From Bacteroidota bacterium (GTDB lineage Bacteria; Bacteroidota; Bacteroidia; Chitinophagales; LD1): a stretch of 53,674 bases of DNA. The notes beneath the pieces were generated by a model. The model did no database searches, was not told the origin of the DNA, and was given only the letters and a program-made list of their open reading frames with translations. Location of the stretch: NCBI GenBank assembly GCA_947478005.1, contig CANJVG010000011.1, forward strand, positions 1 through 53,674, given 5' to 3'. The position numbers and the translations under genes are program-made. Below, piece after piece: positions 16,474 through 27,800 of this stretch (its first letter is position 1; each line of letters begins with the position of its first letter).

Positions 16474-19400
16474 ATGACCGCCCGCTTAAGGCTTTTTTTA
16501 TTGCCTGTTATCTTTGCTGTATTTGCAGTGCTGCACCTCAGGGCTGCGCCTGTGGCCGGTTTCAATATCATCACCCCCATTACCAATTGCAATCCAACTA
16601 TCTATAGTTTTGTAAGCACTTCTACCGGTGCGGGTTTATCTTATCGTTGGAATTTTGGAGTTTATCCGGGTACCAATTCCATATTTCCGAATCCGAGTAC
16701 CACCTATCTCAACTGCGGTGTCTATCAGGTGAAGCTGGTAGTAACCGACAGCATCGGTCGAACCGATTCCAATATTCAAACCGTGAATATCCGCTGCTCG
16801 CCAACGGCCCAGTTTACTACCTCAGGCGTGGCGGGTTGTGTACCTTTGACCGGCTCTTTCACCAGTACCTCCCTGCCCGGCACAGGTGCAATTACCTCCT
16901 ATGTCTGGGATTTTGGCGATGGCAACGGAGGCAGCGGCAGCAATCCTTCGCATACCTACCTGGTGGCAGGTTGCAAAAATGTAACCCTTATTGTCACCAA
17001 TACCTACAACTGTACCAGCGATACCACGATTAATAATCTGCTTTGCGCCTATCAGCCACCCCATTCGGCCTTTACATCTACCAGCAGCACTTCCTGTACC
17101 ACCGGCTTAACCATTAGTTATACCGCAGGCTCTTCATCGGGTTTGGCGCCCTATAACTACCGTTGGTTGTTTCCGGGCGGCACACCTTCTAACTCCAACG
17201 TTGCCAATCCTGCTGTGGTTTATAACAGTTCTGGTCAGTTTAATGCTACCTTAATTACCACCGATTCACATGGTTGTGCGGATACAGTGGTAAAACCAAA
17301 CTATGTGTTCATAGCTGGCAACGCCCTTGATTTTACCTTTGGCACCTCCAGCTTTTGTGCTCCGTCTCAGGTATTGGCCCACGGAATTTCCACACCCCTT
17401 CCCATCTCCTGGCGTTGGACCATTACACACCCTGCTACGCTTACTGGCGATACTACACCTAACCCCAATTTTGCTTTCCCTGACAGTGGAAATTATACCA
17501 TTTGCCTTACAGCCAATTATCTAGGAGGTTGTGTGGCACAGAAATGTACTACTGTGGTTATTAAACCCTCTCCCAAGGCTTATTTTACCGCTGCGGGGGC
17601 TTTCAATACCTGTGTGTTACCCAATCCTATCACGTTTGCCGATTCTTCATCAGGCAACAATCTTAGCTATCTCTGGAACTTTCCTGGAGGGGTGCCATCC
17701 ACTTCTACTCACCAAACTCCACCGGTGGTGGTGTATAATTCCTGCGGTACCTACTTTGCCAGCTTAATCGTTACCGATTCCCTCGGCTGTAAAAACACCT
17801 ATGTGAAATTCGGCTTTCTGCATTTGGTTTGTAATCCTGCCACCTACACTGTTTCACCATCCAACGGGTGTGTTCCTTTAACCTCCAATTTTAATAGTAC
17901 TGCCAGTGCAGGTAATCCTGTGGCCTGGGTATGGGACTTTGATGACCCCGCCAGCGGTAGTGCCAATAGCAGCACTCTGCAAAATCCTTCGCACACCTTT
18001 CAAAATGATGGATGCTATAACGTAAAACTGACCACCATCAATGCACAGGGCTGTTCATCCTATTATCAATTGCCTGCGGCTGTATGTTGCGGCTACCGGC
18101 CCCATGCCAATTTCAGCGGAAACCCTCCAGTAAATTGTATCAACCAGCCTTTTTATTTCACCGATTCATCGACCAACACCTATGAATACACCGGTTATTT
18201 CTGGGACTTTCATAATGTGCCGCCCTATGTGGTGGAGGATACGGCTCAAAACCCTGTGTATACCTACTACGATGTAGGAACTTATAACATTACACTCATT
18301 GTATCGAACTACGGTTGTGGAGATACCATCACCAAGGATGATTATGTGCAAACGGTGTATCCATTGTCGGTTCCCCAGGTTATCCGCAATTGTGATAATC
18401 CCTTAACCGTAACCTTAGATGGTTCGGCTTCGCTGGGTGCGCAAACGTTGAAATGGTTCATACCAGGAGGCAGTCCCGACAGTTCAACCGCTGCTATCTT
18501 CACCGCCACCTATCCGGGTCCCGGTGATTATGGTGCCTATTTGTATGTGCAGAATGATTCCACAGGTTGTAGTGATTTAGAATCGGTCGTGGTTCACATT
18601 ACGGGTGTTGGTGCACAGTTCATCGCCAGTCCATTAAACGGCTGCACCCCTATGCAATCCTGTTTCACCAGTACTTCGAGTAATGTAACCCACTACAACT
18701 GGACAGCGATTAACTCCTTGGGCATCGTAGATACCACCGCCAATACCGAGGCCCCTTGTTTTAAATTTAAAAATTCAGGCATCTACAGCATACGGCTTAT
18801 TGTGTCCGACACGTTTGGTTGTATAGATACCGTGTACAAACCCGATTATATTCATGTTTCTCATCCCTTGGCTAACCTTACGGCTACACCCATTACGGGC
18901 TGTGCACCGTTGGTCGTAACCTTTGCCGATTCTACGATAGTTCCTTTTTCTGCGGTTGAAAAATGGAATTGGAACTTTGGCGATATTACATCCGGTGCAG
19001 CCGATTCTTCATCTCTGCAAAGTCCATTGCATACGTTCAATCTGCCCGGTACTTATTCCATAAGGCTAAGTATAGTTGACAGCAACGGATGTACCAGCAG
19101 CAAGTTGCGGGCTGCTTATGTCAAGGCAAATAAACCTGATGTTACATTCAGCGAAATAAATACACCACTGTGCAATGGTTTGCAATCGTGCTATACCAAT
19201 ACAACCGTCAACACAGGTCTTCAATATCATTGGAACTTTGGTGACGGACAAACAGCCGATTCAGCAAATCTCTGCCATCTGTTCACCACTCAGGGGCCTT
19301 TTCAAATAACGTTGGTGGTTACAGATGCCTCTAATTGTACTGACACAGCATCCAGCATCAACAACAGTAATGTTGTGTTCCCTAATCCATCTTTTATGGC

Positions 19401-21720
19401 CAGCGATACTTTTTCTTCCTGCCCGCCACTATCGGTTTCTTTCACCAATCTTTCAACCAATTTCGATTCGGCAACAGCCTGGCGCTGGGAGTTTGGTGAT
19501 GGTCAGGTTTCTTCTCTCAAGAATCCATTCCACATTTACACGGTGGGCGGCATCTTTAGTGTTACCCTTATTGCTTCCAATGCGGGCGGCTGTAACGATA
19601 CCCTGGTGTATACCGACTATATAAAAATCACAGGTCCTTCTGCGCACACTGCTACGGCACCAACTTCGGGCTGTGTGCCTCATTCTACCTGTATGTCGGC
19701 TGTGTCCACAGGCACCAATACTTATATCTGGAACTTTGGCGATGGCACCGTTTTGCCTGGACCAGATTCGGTTTGCTATACCTATATCAGAACCGGCACA
19801 TTCTATCCTGAGTTGATTTTGAATGATGGATTAGGTTGTGTCTTTTCTTTGCCCTTAGGTCGGGTGGATGTAACAGGCGCTATTGCTCATTTTAAATTGG
19901 ATACAGCTGTTTTCTGCGGACATGCTACCGTTCATTTTGTCGATTCGAGTTATGGTTCTTCTGCTGCCCAGTCATGGAACTGGAACTTCGGTGACCCAGT
20001 TAGTGGTGCACAGAACACATCATCGTTGCAAAACCCGGCTCACTTTTATTCCGCACCTGGTAGCTATCGGGTGACTCAAAACATTCAGTCCACCGATGGT
20101 TGCACCGATTCTACGGCTCAATACATTACGGTTACTCCCGCGCCTTCTGTTACCTTAACCGTTGGCAACACCAGCGCCTGTGCGCCTGATTCAGTTCAAC
20201 TGAGTGCACAGATAAGTTCGGTGCTACCCATAGGCACTATACTTTGGCAGTTTGGCGACTCAGCCGGTGCTGCTTCCAATACGTCTACCCTACAAAATCC
20301 CTTACACTATTATTTCCACCCGGGCAGCTATTCTATAACTATAACCATAACCGATACAAATGGATGTGCAGGTGTCAATACTGCTCCGCTTCTTCTTCGC
20401 CAGCGGCCTTTAGCAGCCTATTCTGCCTTCGATAAATGTTTCGATAAACAGCCTTTTGTTTTCATCAACAATAGCCAATTTGCCAACACTTATGCCTGGA
20501 CTTTTGGTGATGGAGCCCAATCTTCTTTGTTCGCTCCTTCTAAAACTTATGCCGATACAGGAGCCTATGCGGTTCAATTAATAGCGAGTAATAGTTTCTG
20601 TAGTGACACCGTGGTTAAAACACTGACCGTGTTTTCTATTCCCGATGCTGCGTTTACTCCATCTGCCAATGGTCTTTGTGGTCCTGCAGCATCTTTCCAA
20701 TTAAATAATCTAAGTACCAATGCAAGTTCTTATGTATGGAATTTGGGAAACAATACAACCTCAGGGCTTATCAATCCGGTAGCCGATTTTGCAGCACCCG
20801 GCACCTATACAATTGCATTGACCGCCATCAGCGTTAATGGTTGCAAAGATAATGCCTCTACGATAGTGACCGTTTATCCTAAACCTGATGTGTTGAGTAT
20901 AGATATTTCTCCAGCAGAAGGTTGCGCTCCGCTGCAGGTTTCTTTCTCTGCCGGTGCAACTTATGCCGCTGTTTACAACTGGAATTTTGGAGCCGATAGT
21001 GCCAACTTAACGACCATCGTGGGTACTGCTTCCTACACCTACCGCGACACGGGCACTTTCAGTGTCTCTGTTTCTGTTAGCTCTATTCATCAATGCACAG
21101 ATAGCTTAGTGTTGAATGATACGGTAAAAGTTCATCTCATTCCGGTAGCTATCTTCGACACGCTGATTAATTCATCGGTATATCCTTATGATGGCACAGT
21201 TGTCTTTTTAAACCAAAGCACCAATGCAGATACTTATACCTGGGACTTTGGCGATGGACAGACAACCCATGAATTTGGTCCAAGCCATACGTATGAGAAG
21301 ATAGATATTTACACCGTGCTCTTGGTCGCCTCCACTAAGTATGGCTGTGCCGACTCTGCTACTATTTCCGTCAACATCATTAAGAAGTCGCTGCATGTTC
21401 CCAATGCTTTGCAACCGGATTTTAAAGGTTCAGAAGAATTGGTGAAAGTTTGGAAGCCATTAGGAATTGGTTTGCTCAAATACAGAGCACAGGTGTTTGA
21501 TAAATGGGGTACCTTAATGTGGGAGTCTACCTTATTATCCGAAACCATCCCTGCGGAAGGATGGGATGGAACCTATTTAGGCAAGCCCTGCCCACAGGAT
21601 GCCTATGTTTGGAAGATAAGCGCGGAGTTTTTGGATGGAATAGTTTGGAAAGGCATTACGTATGATAAAGACGAAGGCGGTTGGCAGAAAACAATTGGAA
21701 GTATAACCCTGGTGAGATAA
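16474..21720 (+). CDS. PKD-repeat surface protein with T9SS type B (gliding-associated) C-terminal domain
   Basis: This 1748-residue secreted protein begins with a signal peptide (MTARLRLFLLPVIFAVFAVL) and consists almost entirely of PKD domains, well over a dozen. They are recognised by the motif 'WNFGDG' followed by 'NPxHTY' and 'GxYxVxLxV' at about 80-90 residue spacing. The last 100 residues ('VPNALQPDFKG', 'VFDKWGTLMWES', 'WDGTYLGKPCPQDAYVWK', ending 'SITLVR') form the gliding-motility-associated type B sorting domain. That domain directs export by T9SS and usually depends on a PorP/SprF-like partner. Exactly such a gene starts 17 bp downstream, so the two form an operon. No enzymatic domain is visible. 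The protein is probably an adhesin or filament. Confidence 0.92.
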   Translation: MTARLRLFLLPVIFAVFAVLHLRAAPVAGFNIITPITNCNPTIYSFVSTSTGAGLSYRWNFGVYPGTNSIFPNPSTTYLNCGVYQVKLVVTDSIGRTDSNIQTVNIRCSPTAQFTTSGVAGCVPLTGSFTSTSLPGTGAITSYVWDFGDGNGGSGSNPSHTYLVAGCKNVTLIVTNTYNCTSDTTINNLLCAYQPPHSAFTSTSSTSCTTGLTISYTAGSSSGLAPYNYRWLFPGGTPSNSNVANPAVVYNSSGQFNATLITTDSHGCADTVVKPNYVFIAGNALDFTFGTSSFCAPSQVLAHGISTPLPISWRWTITHPATLTGDTTPNPNFAFPDSGNYTICLTANYLGGCVAQKCTTVVIKPSPKAYFTAAGAFNTCVLPNPITFADSSSGNNLSYLWNFPGGVPSTSTHQTPPVVVYNSCGTYFASLIVTDSLGCKNTYVKFGFLHLVCNPATYTVSPSNGCVPLTSNFNSTASAGNPVAWVWDFDDPASGSANSSTLQNPSHTFQNDGCYNVKLTTINAQGCSSYYQLPAAVCCGYRPHANFSGNPPVNCINQPFYFTDSSTNTYEYTGYFWDFHNVPPYVVEDTAQNPVYTYYDVGTYNITLIVSNYGCGDTITKDDYVQTVYPLSVPQVIRNCDNPLTVTLDGSASLGAQTLKWFIPGGSPDSSTAAIFTATYPGPGDYGAYLYVQNDSTGCSDLESVVVHITGVGAQFIASPLNGCTPMQSCFTSTSSNVTHYNWTAINSLGIVDTTANTEAPCFKFKNSGIYSIRLIVSDTFGCIDTVYKPDYIHVSHPLANLTATPITGCAPLVVTFADSTIVPFSAVEKWNWNFGDITSGAADSSSLQSPLHTFNLPGTYSIRLSIVDSNGCTSSKLRAAYVKANKPDVTFSEINTPLCNGLQSCYTNTTVNTGLQYHWNFGDGQTADSANLCHLFTTQGPFQITLVVTDASNCTDTASSINNSNVVFPNPSFMASDTFSSCPPLSVSFTNLSTNFDSATAWRWEFGDGQVSSLKNPFHIYTVGGIFSVTLIASNAGGCNDTLVYTDYIKITGPSAHTATAPTSGCVPHSTCMSAVSTGTNTYIWNFGDGTVLPGPDSVCYTYIRTGTFYPELILNDGLGCVFSLPLGRVDVTGAIAHFKLDTAVFCGHATVHFVDSSYGSSAAQSWNWNFGDPVSGAQNTSSLQNPAHFYSAPGSYRVTQNIQSTDGCTDSTAQYITVTPAPSVTLTVGNTSACAPDSVQLSAQISSVLPIGTILWQFGDSAGAASNTSTLQNPLHYYFHPGSYSITITITDTNGCAGVNTAPLLLRQRPLAAYSAFDKCFDKQPFVFINNSQFANTYAWTFGDGAQSSLFAPSKTYADTGAYAVQLIASNSFCSDTVVKTLTVFSIPDAAFTPSANGLCGPAASFQLNNLSTNASSYVWNLGNNTTSGLINPVADFAAPGTYTIALTAISVNGCKDNASTIVTVYPKPDVLSIDISPAEGCAPLQVSFSAGATYAAVYNWNFGADSANLTTIVGTASYTYRDTGTFSVSVSVSSIHQCTDSLVLNDTVKVHLIPVAIFDTLINSSVYPYDGTVVFLNQSTNADTYTWDFGDGQTTHEFGPSHTYEKIDIYTVLLVASTKYGCADSATISVNIIKKSLHVPNALQPDFKGSEELVKVWKPLGIGLLKYRAQVFDKWGTLMWESTLLSETIPAEGWDGTYLGKPCPQDAYVWKISAEFLDGIVWKGITYDKDEGGWQKTIGSITLVR

Positions 21721-21737
21721 ACTTTGACCCGGACTGA

Positions 21738-22874
21738 ATGATAAACAATAGCAACCATACTATCGCTCTTCAAAAACAACAATCGGCCAACCGGTTGGTG
21801 GCTATGCTGTGCATGGTCGTTGCTTTGTTTGTAATGAAACAGACTTCCTTGGCCCAGGACCCTACTTTTTCCCAATACAACCTAAATCAGTATTACTACA
21901 ACCCTGCGTATACCGGCAATCACGGAGGCTATCAGGTGGCGGCCACTTATCGAACCCTTTGGCCCAATGTTCCGGGCAAAGTTTCCACAGGTCCTTTATC
22001 GGCCTATGATGTAATTGCCGATGCCTATATCAAAGCAGGCAACTCCTACACAGCAGGAGCCGGCCTATTTGTAATTCAAAATGTGCAGGGTGAAGGCTAT
22101 TTGACCACCACCACTGCCGGCATCAGCTATGCACAGCATTTCATGAAGATAAGTGCAAGTAAAGATGCGCTTCCACGCTTTCAACTCAGCATTGGTTTCA
22201 AAGCCTATTTCAATTCCATTTCTTTAAATTGGGATAAGTTGGTGTTCAGCGACCAACTGAATCTCTTCCAGCCCAACTCGGCACAATCGGCTGCCGACCA
22301 CAATGGCATTGCCCTAAAGTTTAACGGAGATATGGATTTGGGCTTGCTGGCGAAACACAACTTCAAAGGAAAGGACAAGTGGTACAACGAATTCGGCTTT
22401 GCGATAGCGCATATTCTTTCTCCATCCAATTCATTGACCGGTTCAGTCGGATCAATAGGCAGAACTCCGAGAAAATATATAGCCACCTACCGAAGCAGTA
22501 TAAGCCTCGACACTAAACGTTTCTACATAGGTCCTACCATCCTGTTCGAAAACCAGGGTCCGTTTTATGAATTGAACACAGGTGTTGACTTGTTCATTAA
22601 CCCAAAGCGCAACCCTTCTATTATTCCGTTTTGCTTTTCAGTCATTCACCGGCTGGCAGTACAGCACACCGCCACTAACACTAATGCGCTCATTGCCGCA
22701 GTAAGATACAAAGGTGGGATTGGAGACAAATTTAAAGTGGTTTATAACATTGGCTTTGCGGTCGATCTTCCATATTCCGGCTTAGCTATGCAAACCAAAG
22801 GCGCCTATGAAATCTCTCTTTCGCTCCTCTTTCCCCGAAAGAACAACGACAACTTTAGCAAGTGTCCATTTTAA
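21738..22874 (+). CDS. PorP/SprF-family outer-membrane protein of the type IX secretion system
   Basis: A 378-residue product with a signal segment (LVAMLCMVVALFV) cleaved after LAQ. The family signature follows immediately: 'DPTFSQYNLNQYYYNPAYTG'. The remainder alternates short amphipathic strands, consistent with an outer-membrane barrel. SprF-type proteins assist secretion or attachment of specific type B cargo. The gene lies directly behind such a cargo gene (17 bp gap, same strand), so a dedicated pair is the natural reading. The length is in the range seen for the family. The substrate specificity is inferred from neighbourhood only. Confidence 0.93.
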   Translation: MINNSNHTIALQKQQSANRLVAMLCMVVALFVMKQTSLAQDPTFSQYNLNQYYYNPAYTGNHGGYQVAATYRTLWPNVPGKVSTGPLSAYDVIADAYIKAGNSYTAGAGLFVIQNVQGEGYLTTTTAGISYAQHFMKISASKDALPRFQLSIGFKAYFNSISLNWDKLVFSDQLNLFQPNSAQSAADHNGIALKFNGDMDLGLLAKHNFKGKDKWYNEFGFAIAHILSPSNSLTGSVGSIGRTPRKYIATYRSSISLDTKRFYIGPTILFENQGPFYELNTGVDLFINPKRNPSIIPFCFSVIHRLAVQHTATNTNALIAAVRYKGGIGDKFKVVYNIGFAVDLPYSGLAMQTKGAYEISLSLLFPRKNNDNFSKCPF

Positions 22875-22907
22875 GTTCTATTGATTTTCGAACAACTTAA
22901 AGAGGTA

Positions 22908-23159
22908 GCCACACCGTCTTAGGACAGAGCCACTGAATCTAAAGACGGAGCCAGTCCAACTATAGTTTCAGACTTTAGAACTTCAGTTTTAATACCTAAA
23001 ACTGAAGTTTTAGTTTTTGCAACTTCAGTTTCAAACTTTAAAACCACGGTTGCAGTCACTGAAACTATAATTTCAGGCTGTAGAGCTTTAGTTTCTGTCG
23101 CTAAAACTAAAGAAGTAGTCACTCCTCCTTTAGGCGGAGCCACTAAAACCAACGGGGGA
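22908..23159. repeat. Tandem array of twelve 21-bp units (array C)
   Basis: Twelve consecutive units of exactly 21 bp start at 22908 and every 21 bases thereafter, in the gap between the convergent PorP/SprF and SusD genes. Units typically start GYCACT or a variant and end in GTTTCA or GTTTTA, with an AAACT core. The unit is partly self-complementary. The strongest case is a perfect 13-bp inverted repeat (arms 22979-22991 and 22997-23009, loop ATACC). An open minus frame (22919-23176) follows the seven-codon period and is not considered a gene. Confidence 0.88.
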
Positions 23160-23292
23160 ATCTTATAAACTGTCAAACAACACTCGCTTTCGGCAAGAAA
23201 TAGCCATTAACCTGCTACTTATGTATTGTTAATCTACAATGGCTAGTTAAATGATTTTGGAAATTTGATGAAAGGAGGAAACTATCATAAAC

Positions 23293-23328
23293 AAAAAAGC
23301 CTTTCCATTTATGGGAAGGCTTCTTTTA
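23293..23328 (-). terminator. Intrinsic terminator of the SusC/SusD operon
   Basis: On the minus strand a hairpin (arms AAGCCTTCCC and GGAAAGGCTT with one mismatch, stem 23297-23322) is followed directly by TTTTTT. It sits about 25 bp after the SusD stop. The flanking T-run on the plus strand could make it bidirectional. Confidence 0.85.
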
Positions 23329-23347
23329 TAAATCCGGATCATAAATC

Positions 23348-24865
23348 TCAATACATATCCCACCAAACCTTGGTAGTTAAATCATCAGGTCCCTGAGCAG
23401 AAACTGCAGCGCTGTAGCTGTTACCATTCAGCGTTTGCTCTTCTACAGGATATTTCAACCTTACTGGAATTCCTACCCCATCCAAAACTCCATCAGCCGG
23501 TTGTTGAAGAATACCAAAATCCAATCTGCGCCATTCTGTCCACGCCTCCATACCCTGCATGTATAGCGCCAACCATTTTTGTTTGCCTATTTTTTCTTTC
23601 CAGGTTCCGGAGGCAGTGCCATAGGCCACATCAGGTCGCGCTATATAAGTAGCTGCTTCAGTAGCATCCACTCTCCAATACTCCATTGAAGCTGAAATAC
23701 CTCCTTCATAATCGGCCGCTGCATCACCTACTCCAAAACCTCTTTCGGCAGCTTCAGCTAAAATGAATTTTACTTCTGCATACCCCATGTAAAGTCCAGG
23801 AGCATCCGCTGCTAAAACAGCAGCGCCTCTTTGAGAAACGTCTCCATCATCTGTGTTTGCTCCATTCGCTTCTGTAAGACCATATACCTCTCCAATGTAT
23901 GTGATATTGGTATCGTTAGCTATAGGGTCAAAATAGATTCCAAGACGTGGATCAGCCAGTCCGTTCATCAGGTCAACCATGGTATTGCTTCCGCAAAAAT
24001 CATTTCTACCCTGGTTTTCGTAATCATAGTTATGAAGATTCGTGTTTGGGTTTCCATTCAGATATTTGAAAGTGGCATTATCTGCATTGGAAGTAAATAC
24101 TCCGCTAGTTACCGCTTCATTTATTTTGGCGGCTGCCACAGTCGGGTTTCTATCCGCCATTCGAATAGCTACCCGAAGTTTCAATGAATTGCCAAACTTT
24201 CTCCATGCCAGCATGTCTCCACCGTAAACAACATCTCCTGAAGGGCCGTTTTGATTCTCATCAATGATAGCATTCGCGTGGTCCAATTCTGCTAATAAGC
24301 CCGTGTAAATATCTTCCTGCTTGTCATAAGCGGGCTGCGGGTTTTTTATGCCCAGCAACGCCTTGCTGTAAGGAACTGCACCCCAGGCATCAGTAAGTAT
24401 TTGCATTTGCCATACTTTTAAAATTGTAGCTACAGCAATTTGATTAGCAGGGAAACCATAAGGCGAATACTTTGCCGGATTTTCGGTACAGAGGTTAATA
24501 ATCGTTTGCAACTCCTCTAAGCCTCCAACAGATGAAAGAGCATCATTATTCCCTCCGGCATAAAACAAGGTCCAGTAACTATTTACAATACCTGTGCGGA
24601 ATTGATATCGGCTTTCGGAGGTATACTGATTGGACGACCAGTACTGCGACAACTGATTGCCCATTGAACCATTCCACCAGTGATCCCAGTTGTTATCCAT
24701 TAGCCCCTTCTCAGCCCCTGTTAGCAGGTAGCTGGTAGGAACATCCTTTGGATTATTTGGATCATCATTAATTTCATTGAATCCTTTTTTGCAGGAAGAA
24801 ATAGATACAGCAATTAGAATGATGGCTGTGTATGCTATGGTTTTATTGAAGAGTATATTTTTCAT
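23348..24865 (-). CDS. SusD/RagB-family nutrient-binding outer-membrane lipoprotein
   Basis: A 505-residue surface lipoprotein that would cap the SusC-like channel encoded just upstream and capture its ligand. The signal peptide ends in a lipobox (VSISSC), with the lipidated cysteine at residue 25. 'FNEINDDPNNPKDVPTSYLLTGAEKG' and the helical TPR-like body are characteristic of the SusD-like branch that includes RagB-type proteins. The chosen ATG at 24865 follows an A-rich leader (AAAAAAGAACAAA). The frame is open to 24889, but those extra eight codons precede the signal peptide without benefit. It is co-transcribed with the SusC gene (27 bp gap). No glycosidase or peptidase lies nearby, so the imported nutrient is unknown. 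Confidence 0.93.
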   Translation of the reverse strand: MKNILFNKTIAYTAIILIAVSISSCKKGFNEINDDPNNPKDVPTSYLLTGAEKGLMDNNWDHWWNGSMGNQLSQYWSSNQYTSESRYQFRTGIVNSYWTLFYAGGNNDALSSVGGLEELQTIINLCTENPAKYSPYGFPANQIAVATILKVWQMQILTDAWGAVPYSKALLGIKNPQPAYDKQEDIYTGLLAELDHANAIIDENQNGPSGDVVYGGDMLAWRKFGNSLKLRVAIRMADRNPTVAAAKINEAVTSGVFTSNADNATFKYLNGNPNTNLHNYDYENQGRNDFCGSNTMVDLMNGLADPRLGIYFDPIANDTNITYIGEVYGLTEANGANTDDGDVSQRGAAVLAADAPGLYMGYAEVKFILAEAAERGFGVGDAAADYEGGISASMEYWRVDATEAATYIARPDVAYGTASGTWKEKIGKQKWLALYMQGMEAWTEWRRLDFGILQQPADGVLDGVGIPVRLKYPVEEQTLNGNSYSAAVSAQGPDDLTTKVWWDMY

Positions 24866-24892
24866 TTTGTTCTTTTTTGTAGTTAGCAATAG

Positions 24893-27800
24893 TTAGAAAC
24901 GGATCGAAAAATTAAAGCCTACCGAACGCTCACTTGGCAATTGACCGCCCTCTAATCCCTGCACATTACCTGAGCTTACAGCAGATTCGGGATCAAAATT
25001 GGGAATGTTCTTTTTAAGAATGGCTAGATTTCTGCCAGTTACCCCTAATGTCATACCCTTGATTGGAGTTTTACTGAACCATTTGGCAGGCATATCATAC
25101 ATAAGGCGGAACTCACGGAATTTTACAAAAGAAGCATCATAAACATCGGCTGCAGCGATGGTATAGCCCTGATCCAGGAAGAAGTGATCAACTGCCGCAA
25201 TCGGAACAACATTTGGGCTGCCATCAGTTTGGGCCGTTCCATTCGCATCATAACCTGTAAAAGTGACTCCTTTCAGAGTCAAACCATCTTCCCGGATATT
25301 ACCTTCAGCTGTTTCTTTCAAAGTACCTGAATATTTACCCCATGTATTGGAAAGAGAGAAAAGATGGCCACCCTTTTGAAAGTCAAAAAGGAAGTATGCC
25401 GAAAGTCCTTTCCATGAAAGCGTGGTGGAAATACCTCCTGTGAAATCAGCCAAAACTGAACCCAACGGTTTTACCTCTGTAGTAGGAACATAAGCCCCGG
25501 TAGAAGGATCTACTAAACGGTTCCCTTTTCCATCAGTTTCATAATCAGTACCAACAATTACGCCATAAGGCTGACCCGGTCGAGCCTCCAGTGTAACAGC
25601 AAAAGGAGCCTGCTCGATATTGATACTTTTAACTTCCTGACCGGCTTCATCCTTGTAAAGCTCAGTAACTTTATTCCAGTTCTTAGCAATATTGAAACCT
25701 ATAGCCCATTCAAAACCATTCTTCAGTTTAATCGGTTTAAAACTGGAAGCAAACTCTATCCCCTGGTTAGTCATAGCACCTGCATTAGTGCTTCTGTATG
25801 CATAACCTGATGCTCCGGATTGCTGAATATCGAAAATAATATCGCTGGTTTTTGAATTATAGTAGGTTAAATCCCAACGAACCCGATCACCCCACAAAGC
25901 CATTTCCGTTCCGATTTCCCAGGTCGATACTAATTCAGGTCTTAGATTCGGATTGCGAAAAGTAGATGGTTGTACATAAATAGCAGATGAGCCAAAACTT
26001 GAACCTGCGCTTGGTCGGGTTTGTAACTGGTATGGGTCGGTATCTTTGCGGCCTTGAGCCCAGCTTGCTCTTAGCTTTCCATAGCTAAACCAATTGGATT
26101 TAATCAGTTCGGAATACACAAAGCTGGTAGATAAAGAAGGGTAAAAATAGGAGCTGTTAGCCACCGGTAAGGTAGATGACCAATCGTTTCTGCCCGTGAA
26201 ATCAACAAATATTAAACCGGCATAACCAAATGATGCGTTAAAAAAAACAGAATTCTGAACTTTTCTTGATACTGGGTAAAGAAGACCTTGGTCTACAACT
26301 AAAGGATCGATGGAGTTTTTGAGAGTATAAGAATTGGGTACATTCAAACCTCCTGATGTTTCAGTGATATGGCGGGTTGCTCTTGTGTCTCTTCTATTCA
26401 GCCCTATAAATCCTGAAATGTCAAATTTTTCTTTGAATACTTTATGAGCGGTAGCCATCAACTCATAATTCATTTCATTGTAGTTAATTACCTCTTCAGA
26501 GTAGCGGGAAGTTTTAACGGTTCCTACAGCATAACGTTCCTGTCTTCTGTCCGCATAAAAGTCTGAGTTTACAGTACCTTTCAAAATTAACCAATCGCTT
26601 ATTTTAGCACCGACTACAACATTGCCATAAAGACGATCGCGCTGGTCGGTTTCGTAGTTTTCATACAAAGTCCAATAAGGATTATCCCAGTAAAGGGGAC
26701 TGGCATCGGCTTCACTGCCTCTGTTCCAGGAGCGTTGTGTTCCATCCGGATTTTTATAATTTTTCATTTCTTTCATTTCCAATTGACGCTGGAACCATTG
26801 AGTGAAATTGCTGGATATATTCTCGTATCCGGTTTGCGGCCTACCTTTGCCTTCCGACTTTACATAGTTTACGCCTACACTGCTAAAGATGTATTTGCCC
26901 AAATTATAGCCCCCATTAAAGCTGACAGTAGAACGGTTAATATGCGAGTTAACCATAGTGCCGGTTTGGTAAAGATTGGAGAATGCCAGACGAAAATTGC
27001 CATTGTCATTGGCTCCATCTAACGATACACTTGTGTTAGAAAGCACCCCTGTTTTGAAAAAGGACTTTACATTGTCAGGATGTGCAGACCAAGGGGTGGC
27101 TACACCATAGCGGGCAGAATCATACTCATAGTAGGCATAGTATTGCATTACAGGCTGTCCTTCCATTTTTGGTCCCCAGCTACCATCATAACTAAACTGG
27201 GGTCTCTTTGCACCCGGGAAAATGGCGCTATTTCTAAAAGTATCCAATGTGCCACCGCCATATTTGTTTTGATATTTGGGCAATACCGATACCTGATTGA
27301 ACATTACATTTTGCGAAATCGTAACACCAATTGGCATTTTCCCTTTTCCGGCTTTCTTGGTTCCCTTTTTAGTGGTTATAATGATTGCTCCATTTATACC
27401 CCTGGATCCATACAAAGCGGATGCAGCCAGTCCCTTAAGGATGTTAACCGATTCAATATCATCGGTATTGATATCCTGAACCGCATTACCGTAATCATAT
27501 CCTAAAGCACCTCGCGCTTGATCGGTAGTGGTGTAATTAGCGTTATTTACAGGAATTCCGTCTACAACAAACAAAGGTTGATTTTCGGAATCGATGGACC
27601 TAACGCCTCTCAAAAGTATTCTTGATGAACCCCCTAAATTACTGGAGCCCGTAATTTGTACACCGGCAACCTTGCCTTGCAATTGATTTACTACATTGGC
27701 CTCTTTGGCAGTGTTGACATCGCTACCGCCTACTACCTGAGCTGCATAGCCTAAGGATTTCTGTTCGCGTTTAATGCCTAAGGCAGTAACAACGACTTCA

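Noticed and set aside
22919-23176. Minus-strand open frame of 85 codons with heptad periodicity
   Set aside because: Explained by the exact 21-bp period of array C. No start signal or domain.
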